Below are positions 35,501 to 43,440 of a stretch of 64,000 nt of DNA, in pieces. This DNA comes from Streptomyces sp. SID8352 (GTDB taxonomy: Bacteria > Actinomycetota > Actinomycetes > Streptomycetales > Streptomycetaceae). The stretch is taken from the NCBI RefSeq assembly GCF_009862265.1, contig NZ_WWGX01000047.1, forward strand, positions 25,394-89,393, written 5' to 3'. The stretch's first letter is position 1, and every line of letters starts with the position of its first letter. Made by a program: the position numbers and the translations under genes. The notes under the pieces are model-generated. The model was given only the letters and a program-made list of their open reading frames with translations. It was not told the DNA's origin and searched no databases.

Positions 35501-37201
35501 GTGCGCATCGGACTGCTTGCGGAGGGTGGCCCTCCGTGTGCGAACGGTGAGTCGTCGTTCTGGTGCGACCGGCTCGTGCGCGGGTTCGGGCGGCACGCGT
35601 TCGACCTCTCCGCGGTCTGCGGCGGTGAGCGCGGAGCGGGTCCCGGGCGGGCACCTCGGCGGTGGCGACCGGGGTGCCCGCGGCTCGCCCCGGCGGGGGG
35701 CCGTGTGCCCGATGGTTCCGGTTCCGCGTCGGTCGGGTCCGGCTCCGCGTCGGTCGGTTCCGGTTCTGGTTCTGGCTCCGGCGGTACCGGTTCCGCGCCG
35801 GACGGGTGCGGTTCCGGTTCCCGCGGTTCTGGTTCCGCGCCGGGTGATGCCGGTCGGAGGGGCCTTGCGGGCCGTGTGCGCCGGTGCGCGGTCGGGGGAG
35901 AGGTGCGGGGTGGCGCCCCGGCGGCCGCGGCTGCCTTGGGGGGCTGGATGCTCCCGGTGGCTCCGGTGGCTCCGGTGGCTCCGGTGGCTCCGGTGGCTCT
36001 GGTGGCTCCGGTGGCTCCGGTGGCTCCGGTGGTCCGGGTGGCCGGGTCGGCCCGTTCGGCTGCGGTGGCCCCGGGGCGCCAAGTGCCCGCCGTGGCCGGG
36101 TCCGCGACGACGGGGCCGACGGGTCGGACGGGATCGTGTCGTCCGAGGGCCTCGGCGGTCCGGGCGGTGTCCTCGGGGGTGCGGGTCCGGGATGCGGTGC
36201 GGGGGAGGGTGCGGGGCACGGTCCTTCAGGCGGACCGTTTCGTCACTGTTCCGTACAGCTCTGCGGAACTGCGCCACGGCGGGGGCCGGTTGGCTACGGC
36301 ACTCCGCCGGAGGGCCGCCGTGCACGCCCCGGGACGCGCCCGCCACGCGCCCGGCCACCGGCCGTCCGCACGCCGGGCGGGCGATGCGGGGCTGCCCGCC
36401 GTGACCGCGCGGTTCGCCACCGCTGCACGCCCCCTCTCTCAGGGGCACTACGGGGACGACGCGCACGGCGGGACCGGGGCGTGCCCCGGGACCATCGGCA
36501 CGCCCTCCGGCGTCGGGGCCGCCGTCGGTCGCCCCGGGCGCCACGGGGCTCCGGCCACCCGGCGCTTCGGTCATGAGTCCGCCCGGGCGCACGAGGCCGT
36601 TGCCGACTCGGTCTCCGTCCATCTGCCCGGCTCCGACTCCCCTGGGAGGACCGGCGGTCCGGAACTCCCCGCCCACGCCCACCCGTACGCCCCGGGGGCG
36701 GTGGCCGTCCCCACCAACGTCGTCACCGACGCCCTGGGCGGGACCGCCGGGGGCGAGCCCTCCCCGTCCGTGGCCGTGTCCACGCACAACGGTGGCGTGT
36801 CCTCGGGCACCCGCGCCGCGACGGAGGGCCTCCGGCGCACCCGGCCCGCCGTGTCCTCGCGCACTCCTCGGGCGCGCACGCGGGCGTGCGCCGTACCGCT
36901 CCGCGCCGCCGGGTGCCGTGCGCCGGGGGAAGCCGCCGTGCGCGCCGGTGCACGGGTGGTGCCGGTCAGCGCCGAGTGGAACGTCACGGCATTGCACGAC
37001 ATGTGCCTGGAGGCCCCGGCCCGTACGACCGTCCCCGGTGCCCTGCCCCGCGTTCTCCACGTCCTCGCCGACGGAGTGGGGGCATCCCTGCGGCTTGCCG
37101 TGCCCACCGTCGTCCCCGCGGGGGCGGGGTCCCGCCGGGCGAACCGTGTCGTTCTTCCCGCCGGACCCCGTGGTTCCGCCTCCTCCATGGAGGTGCCCTG
37201 A
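35501..37201 (+). CDS. Degenerate DUF3492/PelF-like glycosyltransferase: conserved ends, unrecognisable core
   Basis: 566 residues, the normal size for this GT4-type family. The first ~45 residues (VRIGLLAEGGPPCANGESSF, WCDRLVRGFGRHAFDLS) match its N-terminus, and residues ~488-505 (SAEWNVTALHDMCLEA) match its C-terminal helix. Between them I find no GT-B nucleotide-sugar motif; instead there are Gly/Ser runs, about nine Val-Ala-Pro repeats (~151-179) and Ala/Arg-rich sequence. The frame stays open with high third-position GC and its stop overlaps the next ATG (TGATG). It is either a fast-diverging protein or a decayed gene; transferase activity is unlikely. Confidence 0.6.
   Translation: MRIGLLAEGGPPCANGESSFWCDRLVRGFGRHAFDLSAVCGGERGAGPGRAPRRWRPGCPRLAPAGGRVPDGSGSASVGSGSASVGSGSGSGSGGTGSAPDGCGSGSRGSGSAPGDAGRRGLAGRVRRCAVGGEVRGGAPAAAAALGGWMLPVAPVAPVAPVAPVALVAPVAPVAPVVRVAGSARSAAVAPGRQVPAVAGSATTGPTGRTGSCRPRASAVRAVSSGVRVRDAVRGRVRGTVLQADRFVTVPYSSAELRHGGGRLATALRRRAAVHAPGRARHAPGHRPSARRAGDAGLPAVTARFATAARPLSQGHYGDDAHGGTGACPGTIGTPSGVGAAVGRPGRHGAPATRRFGHESARAHEAVADSVSVHLPGSDSPGRTGGPELPAHAHPYAPGAVAVPTNVVTDALGGTAGGEPSPSVAVSTHNGGVSSGTRAATEGLRRTRPAVSSRTPRARTRACAVPLRAAGCRAPGEAAVRAGARVVPVSAEWNVTALHDMCLEAPARTTVPGALPRVLHVLADGVGASLRLAVPTVVPAGAGSRRANRVVLPAGPRGSASSMEVP
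35954..36037 (+). repeat. Nine-base tandem repeat (CCGGTGGCT), about 9 copies
   Basis: Near-perfect copies with one T variant encode a Val-Ala-Pro run inside the degenerate glycosyltransferase. Just upstream (35715-35845) are related TCCGGTTC/TCGGT runs coding Gly-Ser. Confidence 0.92.
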
Positions 37202-38634
37202 TGACCGGCACCGGTGGGACGGAACGACGGGAAGGGCCGGACGGTTCCCTGGGCCTCGGCGGCTCCAGTGAGGCCGCTCCCGAGGGAGCGCACGGCTCCG
37301 GACGCTCGGACGATTCCCCCGAAAGGCCCGGCAGCCGTCCGGACCCCGAGCGCCGCGCGCCGTCGGGCGGCGGTCCCGCCATGGACAACGATGGTTCAGC
37401 CGATGGCGCCCGTCCCATCGGCGGCGCGACCGCTTCTTCCCCCGCCTCGTCCTCGGCGTACACCGTCCGGCTCCCGCTCGCCCTGCTGCCGGGCGCCCTG
37501 TGCACGGCCTCCGTGGCCTGCCTGCGCCTCACCGGCGGGCACGCCCGAACCCTCGCCGTCTTCCTGGGCGCCCTCGCGCTCGCCTCGGCCCTGCGCGTGG
37601 TGCTGCGCCACGGACCGCTGAGCACCCGCCCCCACGCCCGGTTCCGCGCCATCGCCCCCTCCGGCTCCGACACCGGTCTGTGTGCCGAACCCGAGCCAGG
37701 TCCCGACACCGAGTCAGATCCCGGCGCCGGCCCGGGTCCGGACAGCGGCCCCAGCTCCGACAGGCGCCCGAGCCCGAGCCCGAGCCCTGGCCCTGGCCCT
37801 GGCCCTGGTTCTGGCCCCGGCCCCGGTGGTCCTGGCCCCGGCCCCGGTCCGGGCACCGCCCCCCGTTTCCGTGCCGCCTCCGGCGTCTGCTGGCTCCTCG
37901 GCTACGCCCTCCTCGGCGACGGGCTGCTCACGACCGCGCTCACCGGCGGCCCCGACGGCCTGCCCACCGGCGCCGCCGACGGCCCCTGGCCCGCCACCGC
38001 GGGTCCCGTCCTGGCCCTCGCCCTGTCCTGCGCGCCCGCCGTCGCCGCCGCCCGCCTCCTCACCACCCGGGCCCGCCGCCGGTCGGCCCCCGGCCCGGGG
38101 ACGGCGGGCCTCCCGGGCGTCACGCGTCCCCTCCTGCTCGGCACCGTCGCCCTGTACCTGGGCGCCCTGGCGGGACTGCTCGCGCTGACCGGGCGGCTCC
38201 TGGGCGAGCCCGCCGCCCTGCTCCAGGCGCTTCCCCTCGGGGCGCTGCTCCTGCTCGCCCGGCTCCTCGCCGTCCACGGCACCTCCCGGGGCGCCGCCCT
38301 CGTCGTCGGTGCCGCCGCGACGGCCGAGGCGGCCGCACTGGCCGTCGTGTTCGCCGGGCGGCTACCGGGGCTGGGCCCCGTGGCCCTGCCGGTCCAGGCC
38401 CTCGTCACCGCCTGGGGCCCGGCCTCCGTACCCGCCGCGGCCTGCTCCGCCGGCGCCCTGATCCTGCTGATCCACGCGTGCCGACGGCTCACCGGAGCCC
38501 CGGCCCCCGCGCCCGCGGAGCGACCGCGCCGACCGCGCGCTCCCCGGACGCCCACCCCGCACCACCCTCTCGAAGGAGACCCGCAGATGACCACCTCCCG
38601 ACCCGACGCCTCGGCACCGGGAGCCGCGCGATGA
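37201..38634 (+). CDS. Polytopic membrane protein with a long Gly-Pro-rich loop
   Basis: 477 residues. A hydrophilic 90-residue N-terminus precedes two membrane helices (YTVRLPLALLPGALC and ARTLAVFLGALALASAL), then a ~75-residue Glu/Asp/Pro/Gly loop, then six more helices. No transporter signature is recognisable. The ATG overlaps the glycosyltransferase stop (TGATG) after GGAGG, and its own stop overlaps the epimerase start (ATGA), so the three genes are translationally coupled. A role in exporting or assembling the glycan made by its neighbours is inferred from context. Confidence 0.7.
   Translation: MTGTGGTERREGPDGSLGLGGSSEAAPEGAHGSGRSDDSPERPGSRPDPERRAPSGGGPAMDNDGSADGARPIGGATASSPASSSAYTVRLPLALLPGALCTASVACLRLTGGHARTLAVFLGALALASALRVVLRHGPLSTRPHARFRAIAPSGSDTGLCAEPEPGPDTESDPGAGPGPDSGPSSDRRPSPSPSPGPGPGPGSGPGPGGPGPGPGPGTAPRFRAASGVCWLLGYALLGDGLLTTALTGGPDGLPTGAADGPWPATAGPVLALALSCAPAVAAARLLTTRARRRSAPGPGTAGLPGVTRPLLLGTVALYLGALAGLLALTGRLLGEPAALLQALPLGALLLLARLLAVHGTSRGAALVVGAAATAEAAALAVVFAGRLPGLGPVALPVQALVTAWGPASVPAAACSAGALILLIHACRRLTGAPAPAPAERPRRPRAPRTPTPHHPLEGDPQMTTSRPDASAPGAAR
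37768..37850 (+). repeat. Hexanucleotide tract (CCGAGC / CCTGGC / CCCGGC)
   Basis: Imperfect 6-base repeats encode a Pro-Ser then Gly-Pro run in the large loop of the membrane protein. The gradual change of unit along the tract suggests successive slippage. Confidence 0.85.
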
Positions 38635-39677
38635 GAGTCCTGCTGATCGGAGCCAACGGCTACCTCGGCCGCTTCGTCGCCGACCGCCTGCTCGCGGACC
38701 CCGCCGTCCAGCTCACCGCGCTCGGCCGGGGCGACGACGCCGACGTCCGCTTCGACCTCGCAACCGGCAGCCCCGGCGCCCTCACCCGCTTCCTCGACGC
38801 GGTCCACCCCGGCGTCGTCGTCAACTGCGCCGGTGCCACCCGGGGCGGGGCCCGCGAACTGACCCGGCACAACACCGTCGCCGTCGCCACCGTCTGCGAG
38901 GCGCTGCGGCGCAGCGGCTGCGGCGCCCGTCTGGTCCAGATCGGGTGCAGCTCCGAGTACGGGCCCAGCCAGCCCGGCTCCTCCACCGCCGAGGACGCGG
39001 TGCCCCGCCCGGGCGGTCCCTACGGCGTCAGCAAGCTCGCCGCGACCGAACTCGTCCTCGGTTCCGGCCTGGACGCCGTGGTACTGCGGGTCTTCTCACC
39101 CGCCGGTCCCGGCACCCCCGCCGGTTCCCCCCTCGGGCGGCTCGCGGAGGCCATGCGGCGCGCCATGCAGTCCGGCGACGGGGAACTCCGGCTCGGCGGA
39201 CTCGGCGCCCAGCGCGACTTCATCGACGTCCGCGACGTGGCCCGGGCCGTGCACGCCGCCTCCCTCTCCGCCGCCCAGGGCGTGATCAACATCGGCTCGG
39301 GCCGCGCCGTCCGGCTGCGCGACGCCGCCGCCACCCTCGCCCGCGTCGCCGGCTACGGCGGCGCCCTGCACGAACTCGACGCCCCTCCCGGGGCGTTGCG
39401 GCCCACCATCGGCCATCCGCGCACCGAGGCCCTCGTCCACCGCGCCGACACCCTCGGCCACCACCGCCCCGATCCGGCCGGGCACCACCGCGACGGTCTC
39501 GCCCACCGCGGCGACCCCGACCACGTCACCCCCGTCGCCCACCCCTACCCGGACGGCTGCGGCGGCTGGCAGCAGGCCGATGTGCGCACCGCGCGCGACC
39601 GGCTCGGCTGGCGCCCCCGGATCAACCTGGAGGAATCCCTCGCGGACATCTGGATGGAGGCCGCGTGCCGCATCTGA
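38631..39677 (+). CDS. NAD-dependent epimerase/dehydratase (extended SDR)
   Basis: 348 residues. MRVLLIGANGYLGRFVADRL gives the GxxGxxG NAD-binding motif. The catalytic triad is Ser in IGCSSEYGPS, then Tyr and Lys in PYGVSKLAATE, and RDFIDVRDVARAV follows. An unusual His-rich insertion (about residues 260-305, e.g. DTLGHHRPDPAGHHRDGLAH) precedes the usual ending (RTARDRLGWRPRINLEESLA). It probably modifies a nucleotide sugar for the neighbouring glycosyltransferase. The ATG overlaps the preceding stop by 4 bases; the downstream gene starts inside its last codons. Confidence 0.88.
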   Translation: MRVLLIGANGYLGRFVADRLLADPAVQLTALGRGDDADVRFDLATGSPGALTRFLDAVHPGVVVNCAGATRGGARELTRHNTVAVATVCEALRRSGCGARLVQIGCSSEYGPSQPGSSTAEDAVPRPGGPYGVSKLAATELVLGSGLDAVVLRVFSPAGPGTPAGSPLGRLAEAMRRAMQSGDGELRLGGLGAQRDFIDVRDVARAVHAASLSAAQGVINIGSGRAVRLRDAAATLARVAGYGGALHELDAPPGALRPTIGHPRTEALVHRADTLGHHRPDPAGHHRDGLAHRGDPDHVTPVAHPYPDGCGGWQQADVRTARDRLGWRPRINLEESLADIWMEAACRI

Positions 39678-40425
39678 CCGGCGCCGCCACCGGCGCGGCG
39701 GGCACCCGGGTCCCGCGCCGGTCCCGGCGTGCCGGGCCCCGCCCACCCCCTCCTCGCGCCCGCCGAGTGGGCCCTCTCACGATCCCCGGCGCGCCCCTGC
39801 GCCGGGTGGTCCTCAACGTCGCGTACGGGTCCGGTGCCCACCTCGACCCGAGCTGCCCGGAGGCCGCCGGGCGGCTGCGCGGCGCCGGGGTCCGGCTGCT
39901 CGGGCACCTCGACGCCGCCGGGGGCGCGCGGCCCGGCCGACCCGCTCGCCGACGCGGGAGCGGTACCTCGACCGGTACCGGGCCGGCGGCTTCCTCCTCG
40001 ACCGGTGCCCCTCCGGACGGTCCGGCCTGCCCGCCGTCCGCCGCACCGCCGGCGCGCTCCGCGCGTTGTGTGAGCACGCCCACGGCGTCCTCGGCCATGG
40101 CAGCCACCCCGGCCATGCCGAGAACGCCGACCGACTCGTCACCTTCTCCGGCGCCCGGAGCGACTACCACTGGTCCCGGGCGGCCGAGTGGAGCGCCGCC
40201 CATCCGCCGGACCGCTTCTGCCGCTCCGTGCACGGCGTACCGCGCGGTCGTCCGGGGGAGGCGCCGCGGACAGCCCCCTGGCGGGGGGCCGCCACCGTCT
40301 GCTCCGCCGACCGGGCCGACCGGGCCGGCCGCGTCGGCGGGGCCTCCCGCGGCGCCCTCTGGGAGGCCCTGCCCGGGTACTGGGACGGAATTGTCTCGGA
40401 AGTCGGGACGGGTGTCTCGGAATGA
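39665..40425 (+). pseudogene. Spherulation-specific family 4-like protein, frameshifted
   Basis: Starts with GTG 39665 after GGAGG, overlapping the epimerase end. One frame reads VVLNVAYGSGAHLDP and AAGRLRGAGVRLLGHLDAAG up to about 39940; homology then continues in another frame (RERYLDRYRAGGFLLDRCPS, VLGHGSHPGHAENADRLVTF, HPPDRFCRSVHGVPR) to the stop at 40425. The two parts together match the family, so a 1-base indel lies between about 39911 and 39960. It may be a true lesion or a sequencing error in GC-rich DNA. The family is often found in this glycan-type cluster; function unknown. Confidence 0.8.
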
Positions 40426-40488
40426 AAAAGGCCGTGGCAGTGTTACGAGCGGAAGAACCGTAATCACTGACCGACAAACGGAGTCCCC

Positions 40489-41667
40489 GTGTCGCTGCCA
40501 CCCCTGGTCGAGCCCGCCCCCGAGCTCACCGTAGACGAGGTCCGCCGGTACTCCCGCCACCTGATCATCCCCGATGTCGGGATGGACGGGCAGAAGCGGC
40601 TGAAGAACGCCAAGGTGCTCGCCGTGGGCGCGGGCGGCCTCGGCTCCCCGGCCCTGATGTACCTGGCGGCCGCCGGTGTCGGCACCCTCGGCATCGTGGA
40701 GTTCGACGAGGTCGACGAGTCGAACCTGCAACGCCAGGTCATCCACAGCCAGGCCGACATCGGCCGCTCCAAGGCCGAGTCCGCCCGGGACACCATCAAG
40801 GGCATCAACCCGTACGTCGACGTGATCCTTCACCAGGAGCGGCTCGAGGCCGACAACGTGATGGACATCTTCAGCCAGTACGACCTCATCGTCGACGGCA
40901 CGGACAACTTCGCGACGCGCTACCTGGTCAACGACGCCTGTGTGCTGCTGAACAAGCCGTACATCTGGGGGTCCATCTACCGCTTCGACGGTCAGGCCTC
41001 GGTCTTCTGGTCCGAGCACGGCCCGTGCTACCGCTGCCTCTACCCGGAGCCCCCGCCCCCCGGCATGGTCCCGTCCTGCGCCGAGGGCGGCGTCCTCGGC
41101 GTGCTGTGCGCCTCGATCGGCTCCATCCAGACCAACGAGGCCATCAAGCTCCTCGCGGGCATCGGCGAGCCGCTGGTCGGCCGCCTGATGATCTACGACG
41201 CCCTGGAGATGCAGTACCGCCAGGTCAAGGTCCGCAAGGACCCCGACTGCGCGGTCTGCGGCGAGAACCCGACCGTCACCGAGCTGATCGACTACGAGGC
41301 CTTCTGCGGCGTCGTGTCCGAGGAGGCCCAGGCGGCGGCGGCCGACTCCACGATCACTCCCAAGCAGCTCAAGGAGTGGATCGACGACGGCGAGAACATC
41401 GAACTCATCGACGTCCGTGAGCCGAACGAGTTCGAGATCGTCTCCATCCCGGGCGCCCGCCTGATCCCGAAGAACGAGTTCCTCATGGGCTCCGCCCTCG
41501 GCAGCCTTCCGCAGGACAAGAAGATCGTTTTGAACTGCAAGACGGGTGTCCGCAGTGCGGAAGTCCTGGCGGTGCTCAAGTCGGCCGGATTCGCGGACGC
41601 CGTGCACCTCGGTGGCGGCGTGGTCGGCTGGGTCAACCAGATCGAGCCGGAGAAGCCCATCTACTGA
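40489..41667 (+). CDS. moeZ: Adenylyltransferase/sulfurtransferase MoeZ
   Basis: 392 residues. The N-terminal ThiF/MoeB domain has GAGGLGS (47-53) for ATP, the catalytic Asp in DGTDNFATRYLVND, and a zinc site from CYRC (180-183) and CAVC (254-257). The C-terminal rhodanese domain has the active-site loop CKTGVRS (350-356). It adenylates and thiocarboxylates sulfur carriers such as MoaD, CysO and ThiS-like proteins for molybdopterin, cysteine and thiolated natural products. The start GTG follows GGAG. It is monocistronic, ending at a strong hairpin; Rv3206c position. Confidence 0.96.
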   Translation: MSLPPLVEPAPELTVDEVRRYSRHLIIPDVGMDGQKRLKNAKVLAVGAGGLGSPALMYLAAAGVGTLGIVEFDEVDESNLQRQVIHSQADIGRSKAESARDTIKGINPYVDVILHQERLEADNVMDIFSQYDLIVDGTDNFATRYLVNDACVLLNKPYIWGSIYRFDGQASVFWSEHGPCYRCLYPEPPPPGMVPSCAEGGVLGVLCASIGSIQTNEAIKLLAGIGEPLVGRLMIYDALEMQYRQVKVRKDPDCAVCGENPTVTELIDYEAFCGVVSEEAQAAAADSTITPKQLKEWIDDGENIELIDVREPNEFEIVSIPGARLIPKNEFLMGSALGSLPQDKKIVLNCKTGVRSAEVLAVLKSAGFADAVHLGGGVVGWVNQIEPEKPIY

Positions 41668-41730
41668 CCGGGCACCGGTCCGCCGGAGCACCGGGCCGTC
41701 CGCGGCCCGTGTCCCGGCCCGGCTCCCCGT

Positions 41731-41775
41731 ACGGCGGGGGCCTCGCGCACCACGGGTGCCCGGGGCCCCCGCCGT
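41731..41775. terminator. Bidirectional hairpin between moeZ and the first peptidase gene
   Basis: ACGGCGGGGGCC (41731-41742) pairs perfectly with GGCCCCCGCCGT (41764-41775), loop 21 bases, between two convergent genes. Confidence 0.65.
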
Positions 41776-41777
41776 CG

Positions 41778-43310
41778 TCATGAGCAGACCCGGCCGTCCT
41801 CCGGCACCCTGCCCTCCAGCAGATAGGCGTCGACGGCCGAGTCCACGCAGTCGCTCCCGCTGCCGTAGGCGCCGTGGCCCTCGCCCTCCCAGGTGAGCAG
41901 CACGCCGACCCCCTTGCCCAGGCCGTCCGCCATCCTGCGGGCCCCCTCGTACGGCGTCGCCGGGTCGCCGGTGTTGCCCACGACCAGGACCGGGGCGGCG
42001 CCCGGCGCGCTCACCTCCGGGGTGTCGCGCTGACCCCGCACCGGCCACTCGCGGCACCACCCGGCCGTGTCCCAGGCCATGAACGCCCCGAAGACGGGGG
42101 AGATCGCCTCGAACTCCGGCAGCAGCGCCCTCGCCTCCTCCACCGTCGGCCGCCGCCTGTCGTCCAGGCACGATATGACCCGCTGGGAGTGGCCCATCGT
42201 GCCGTACCGGCCCGACTCGTCCCGCTCGTTGTACATGTCGGCGAGCCGCAGCAACTCCGTGCCGTCCCCCTCCTCCGCGGCCTCCAGCGCCTCGGTCAGC
42301 ACCGGCCAGCCGTCCTCGCTGTACAGCGGCAGCGCGATCCCGGTGAGCGCCAGCGTCTGGGTCAGCTCGCGCCCGGACGAGGCCGGCAGCGGCTCGGCGT
42401 CGAGCCGCGCCAGCAGGTCGGCGATCCTCTCGGTGCCCTCGACGGGGTCCTCGCCGGTGGACTCCAGATAGCTGTCCAGCGCGCGCTGGAAACCCCGGGC
42501 CTGGTTCTCGGCGTGGCCCACGAGGTCCGCAGTCGGGTCCACCACCGCGTCCAGGACCAGGCGCCCCACCCGCCCGGGGAACAGATGGGCGTAGACACCG
42601 CCCAGCTCGGTGCCGTAGGAGAAGCCGAGGTACCGCGTCTCCCGATCGCCGAGCACATGGCGCATCAGATCCATGTCACGGGCGGTGTCGGTGGTCGAGA
42701 CGTGCGACAAGAGCGTGCCGGCGGCCTTGGCGCAGCCCCTGCCGAAGTCGGCCGCGTCCTTCAGGAAGGCCGCTTCCTCGGCCGGGGTGTCGGGCGTCGA
42801 GTCCACCGCCCCGGCGGCGTCCAGCGCCTCGTCGTCGCGGCAGCGGATGCCGCTGCTGGCGGCCACCCCGCGCGGGTCCCAGCTCACCAGGTCGTACCGC
42901 TGGTGGAGGCGGGAGAGGACGTCCTCGTAGGACGGCAGCGTGGACACCCCGGAATCGCCGGGGCCGCCGAAGTTGAGGAACAGGGAACCGATCCGCTCGC
43001 CCCCGCGGGCCTTGCTGCGGATCATCGAGAGGCCGATCGTCCCGCCGTCCGGCTTCGACCAGTCCAGCGGCGCCCTGAGCGTGGCGCACTGCCACGCGCG
43101 GCCCGGCGCCGGACCGCCGGCGGTGGCCCCGCACCGCTTCCAGGTGAGCACCTGGGAGGCCAGGGAGCCGGGGACGCCGGGCGGCGCCGCCGCCGAGGGC
43201 GGCGCACTGCTCCGCTCCTCGCCGGCGCCCCCGCCGAGCAGGCCGCCGCAGCCCGTGGCCAGCAGTGCCGCGGCCGCGGCCAGGGCCGTCCACCGTACGA
43301 GACGCGTCAT
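41778..43310 (-). CDS. Secreted SlpD/SlpE-type tripeptidyl aminopeptidase (alpha/beta hydrolase lipoprotein)
   Basis: 510 residues. Signal peptide with lipobox-like LATGC (MTRLVRWTALAAAAALLATG). The catalytic domain has FGGPGDSGVSTLP for the oxyanion hole, GFSYGTELGGVYAHL with the nucleophile Ser, NTGDPATPYEGA with the Asp, and WEGEGHGAYG with the His. The family trims N-terminal tripeptides from exported proteins at the cell surface. A GTG at 43328 is an alternative start. It is a tandem paralogue of the next gene, read in the same direction and separated by about 130 bases. Confidence 0.9.
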   Translation of the reverse strand: MTRLVRWTALAAAAALLATGCGGLLGGGAGEERSSAPPSAAAPPGVPGSLASQVLTWKRCGATAGGPAPGRAWQCATLRAPLDWSKPDGGTIGLSMIRSKARGGERIGSLFLNFGGPGDSGVSTLPSYEDVLSRLHQRYDLVSWDPRGVAASSGIRCRDDEALDAAGAVDSTPDTPAEEAAFLKDAADFGRGCAKAAGTLLSHVSTTDTARDMDLMRHVLGDRETRYLGFSYGTELGGVYAHLFPGRVGRLVLDAVVDPTADLVGHAENQARGFQRALDSYLESTGEDPVEGTERIADLLARLDAEPLPASSGRELTQTLALTGIALPLYSEDGWPVLTEALEAAEEGDGTELLRLADMYNERDESGRYGTMGHSQRVISCLDDRRRPTVEEARALLPEFEAISPVFGAFMAWDTAGWCREWPVRGQRDTPEVSAPGAAPVLVVGNTGDPATPYEGARRMADGLGKGVGVLLTWEGEGHGAYGSGSDCVDSAVDAYLLEGRVPEDGRVCS

Positions 43311-43440
43311 GGCGCTTTTCCCCCTCACAAGCCCTCCGCGCCCTGCGGCGGACGGCGATCACGCCATGTTAGGCGGATTGCCCGATGCCCGTCGGGGCCT
43401 GTGGACAACCTTCTGACCTGCCGCTTCCCATGATCCGGCG

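Noticed and set aside
35306..37060. Minus-strand frame through the glycosyltransferase region
   Set aside because: Low-complexity Ser/His/Arg repeats; the plus frame has homologous ends, ribosome binding sites and coupling to the next gene.
35501..40425. Secondary-metabolite or complete exopolysaccharide cluster
   Set aside because: Only four genes, two of them damaged, with no synthase, polymerase or resistance gene; too little to call a functional biosynthetic cluster.
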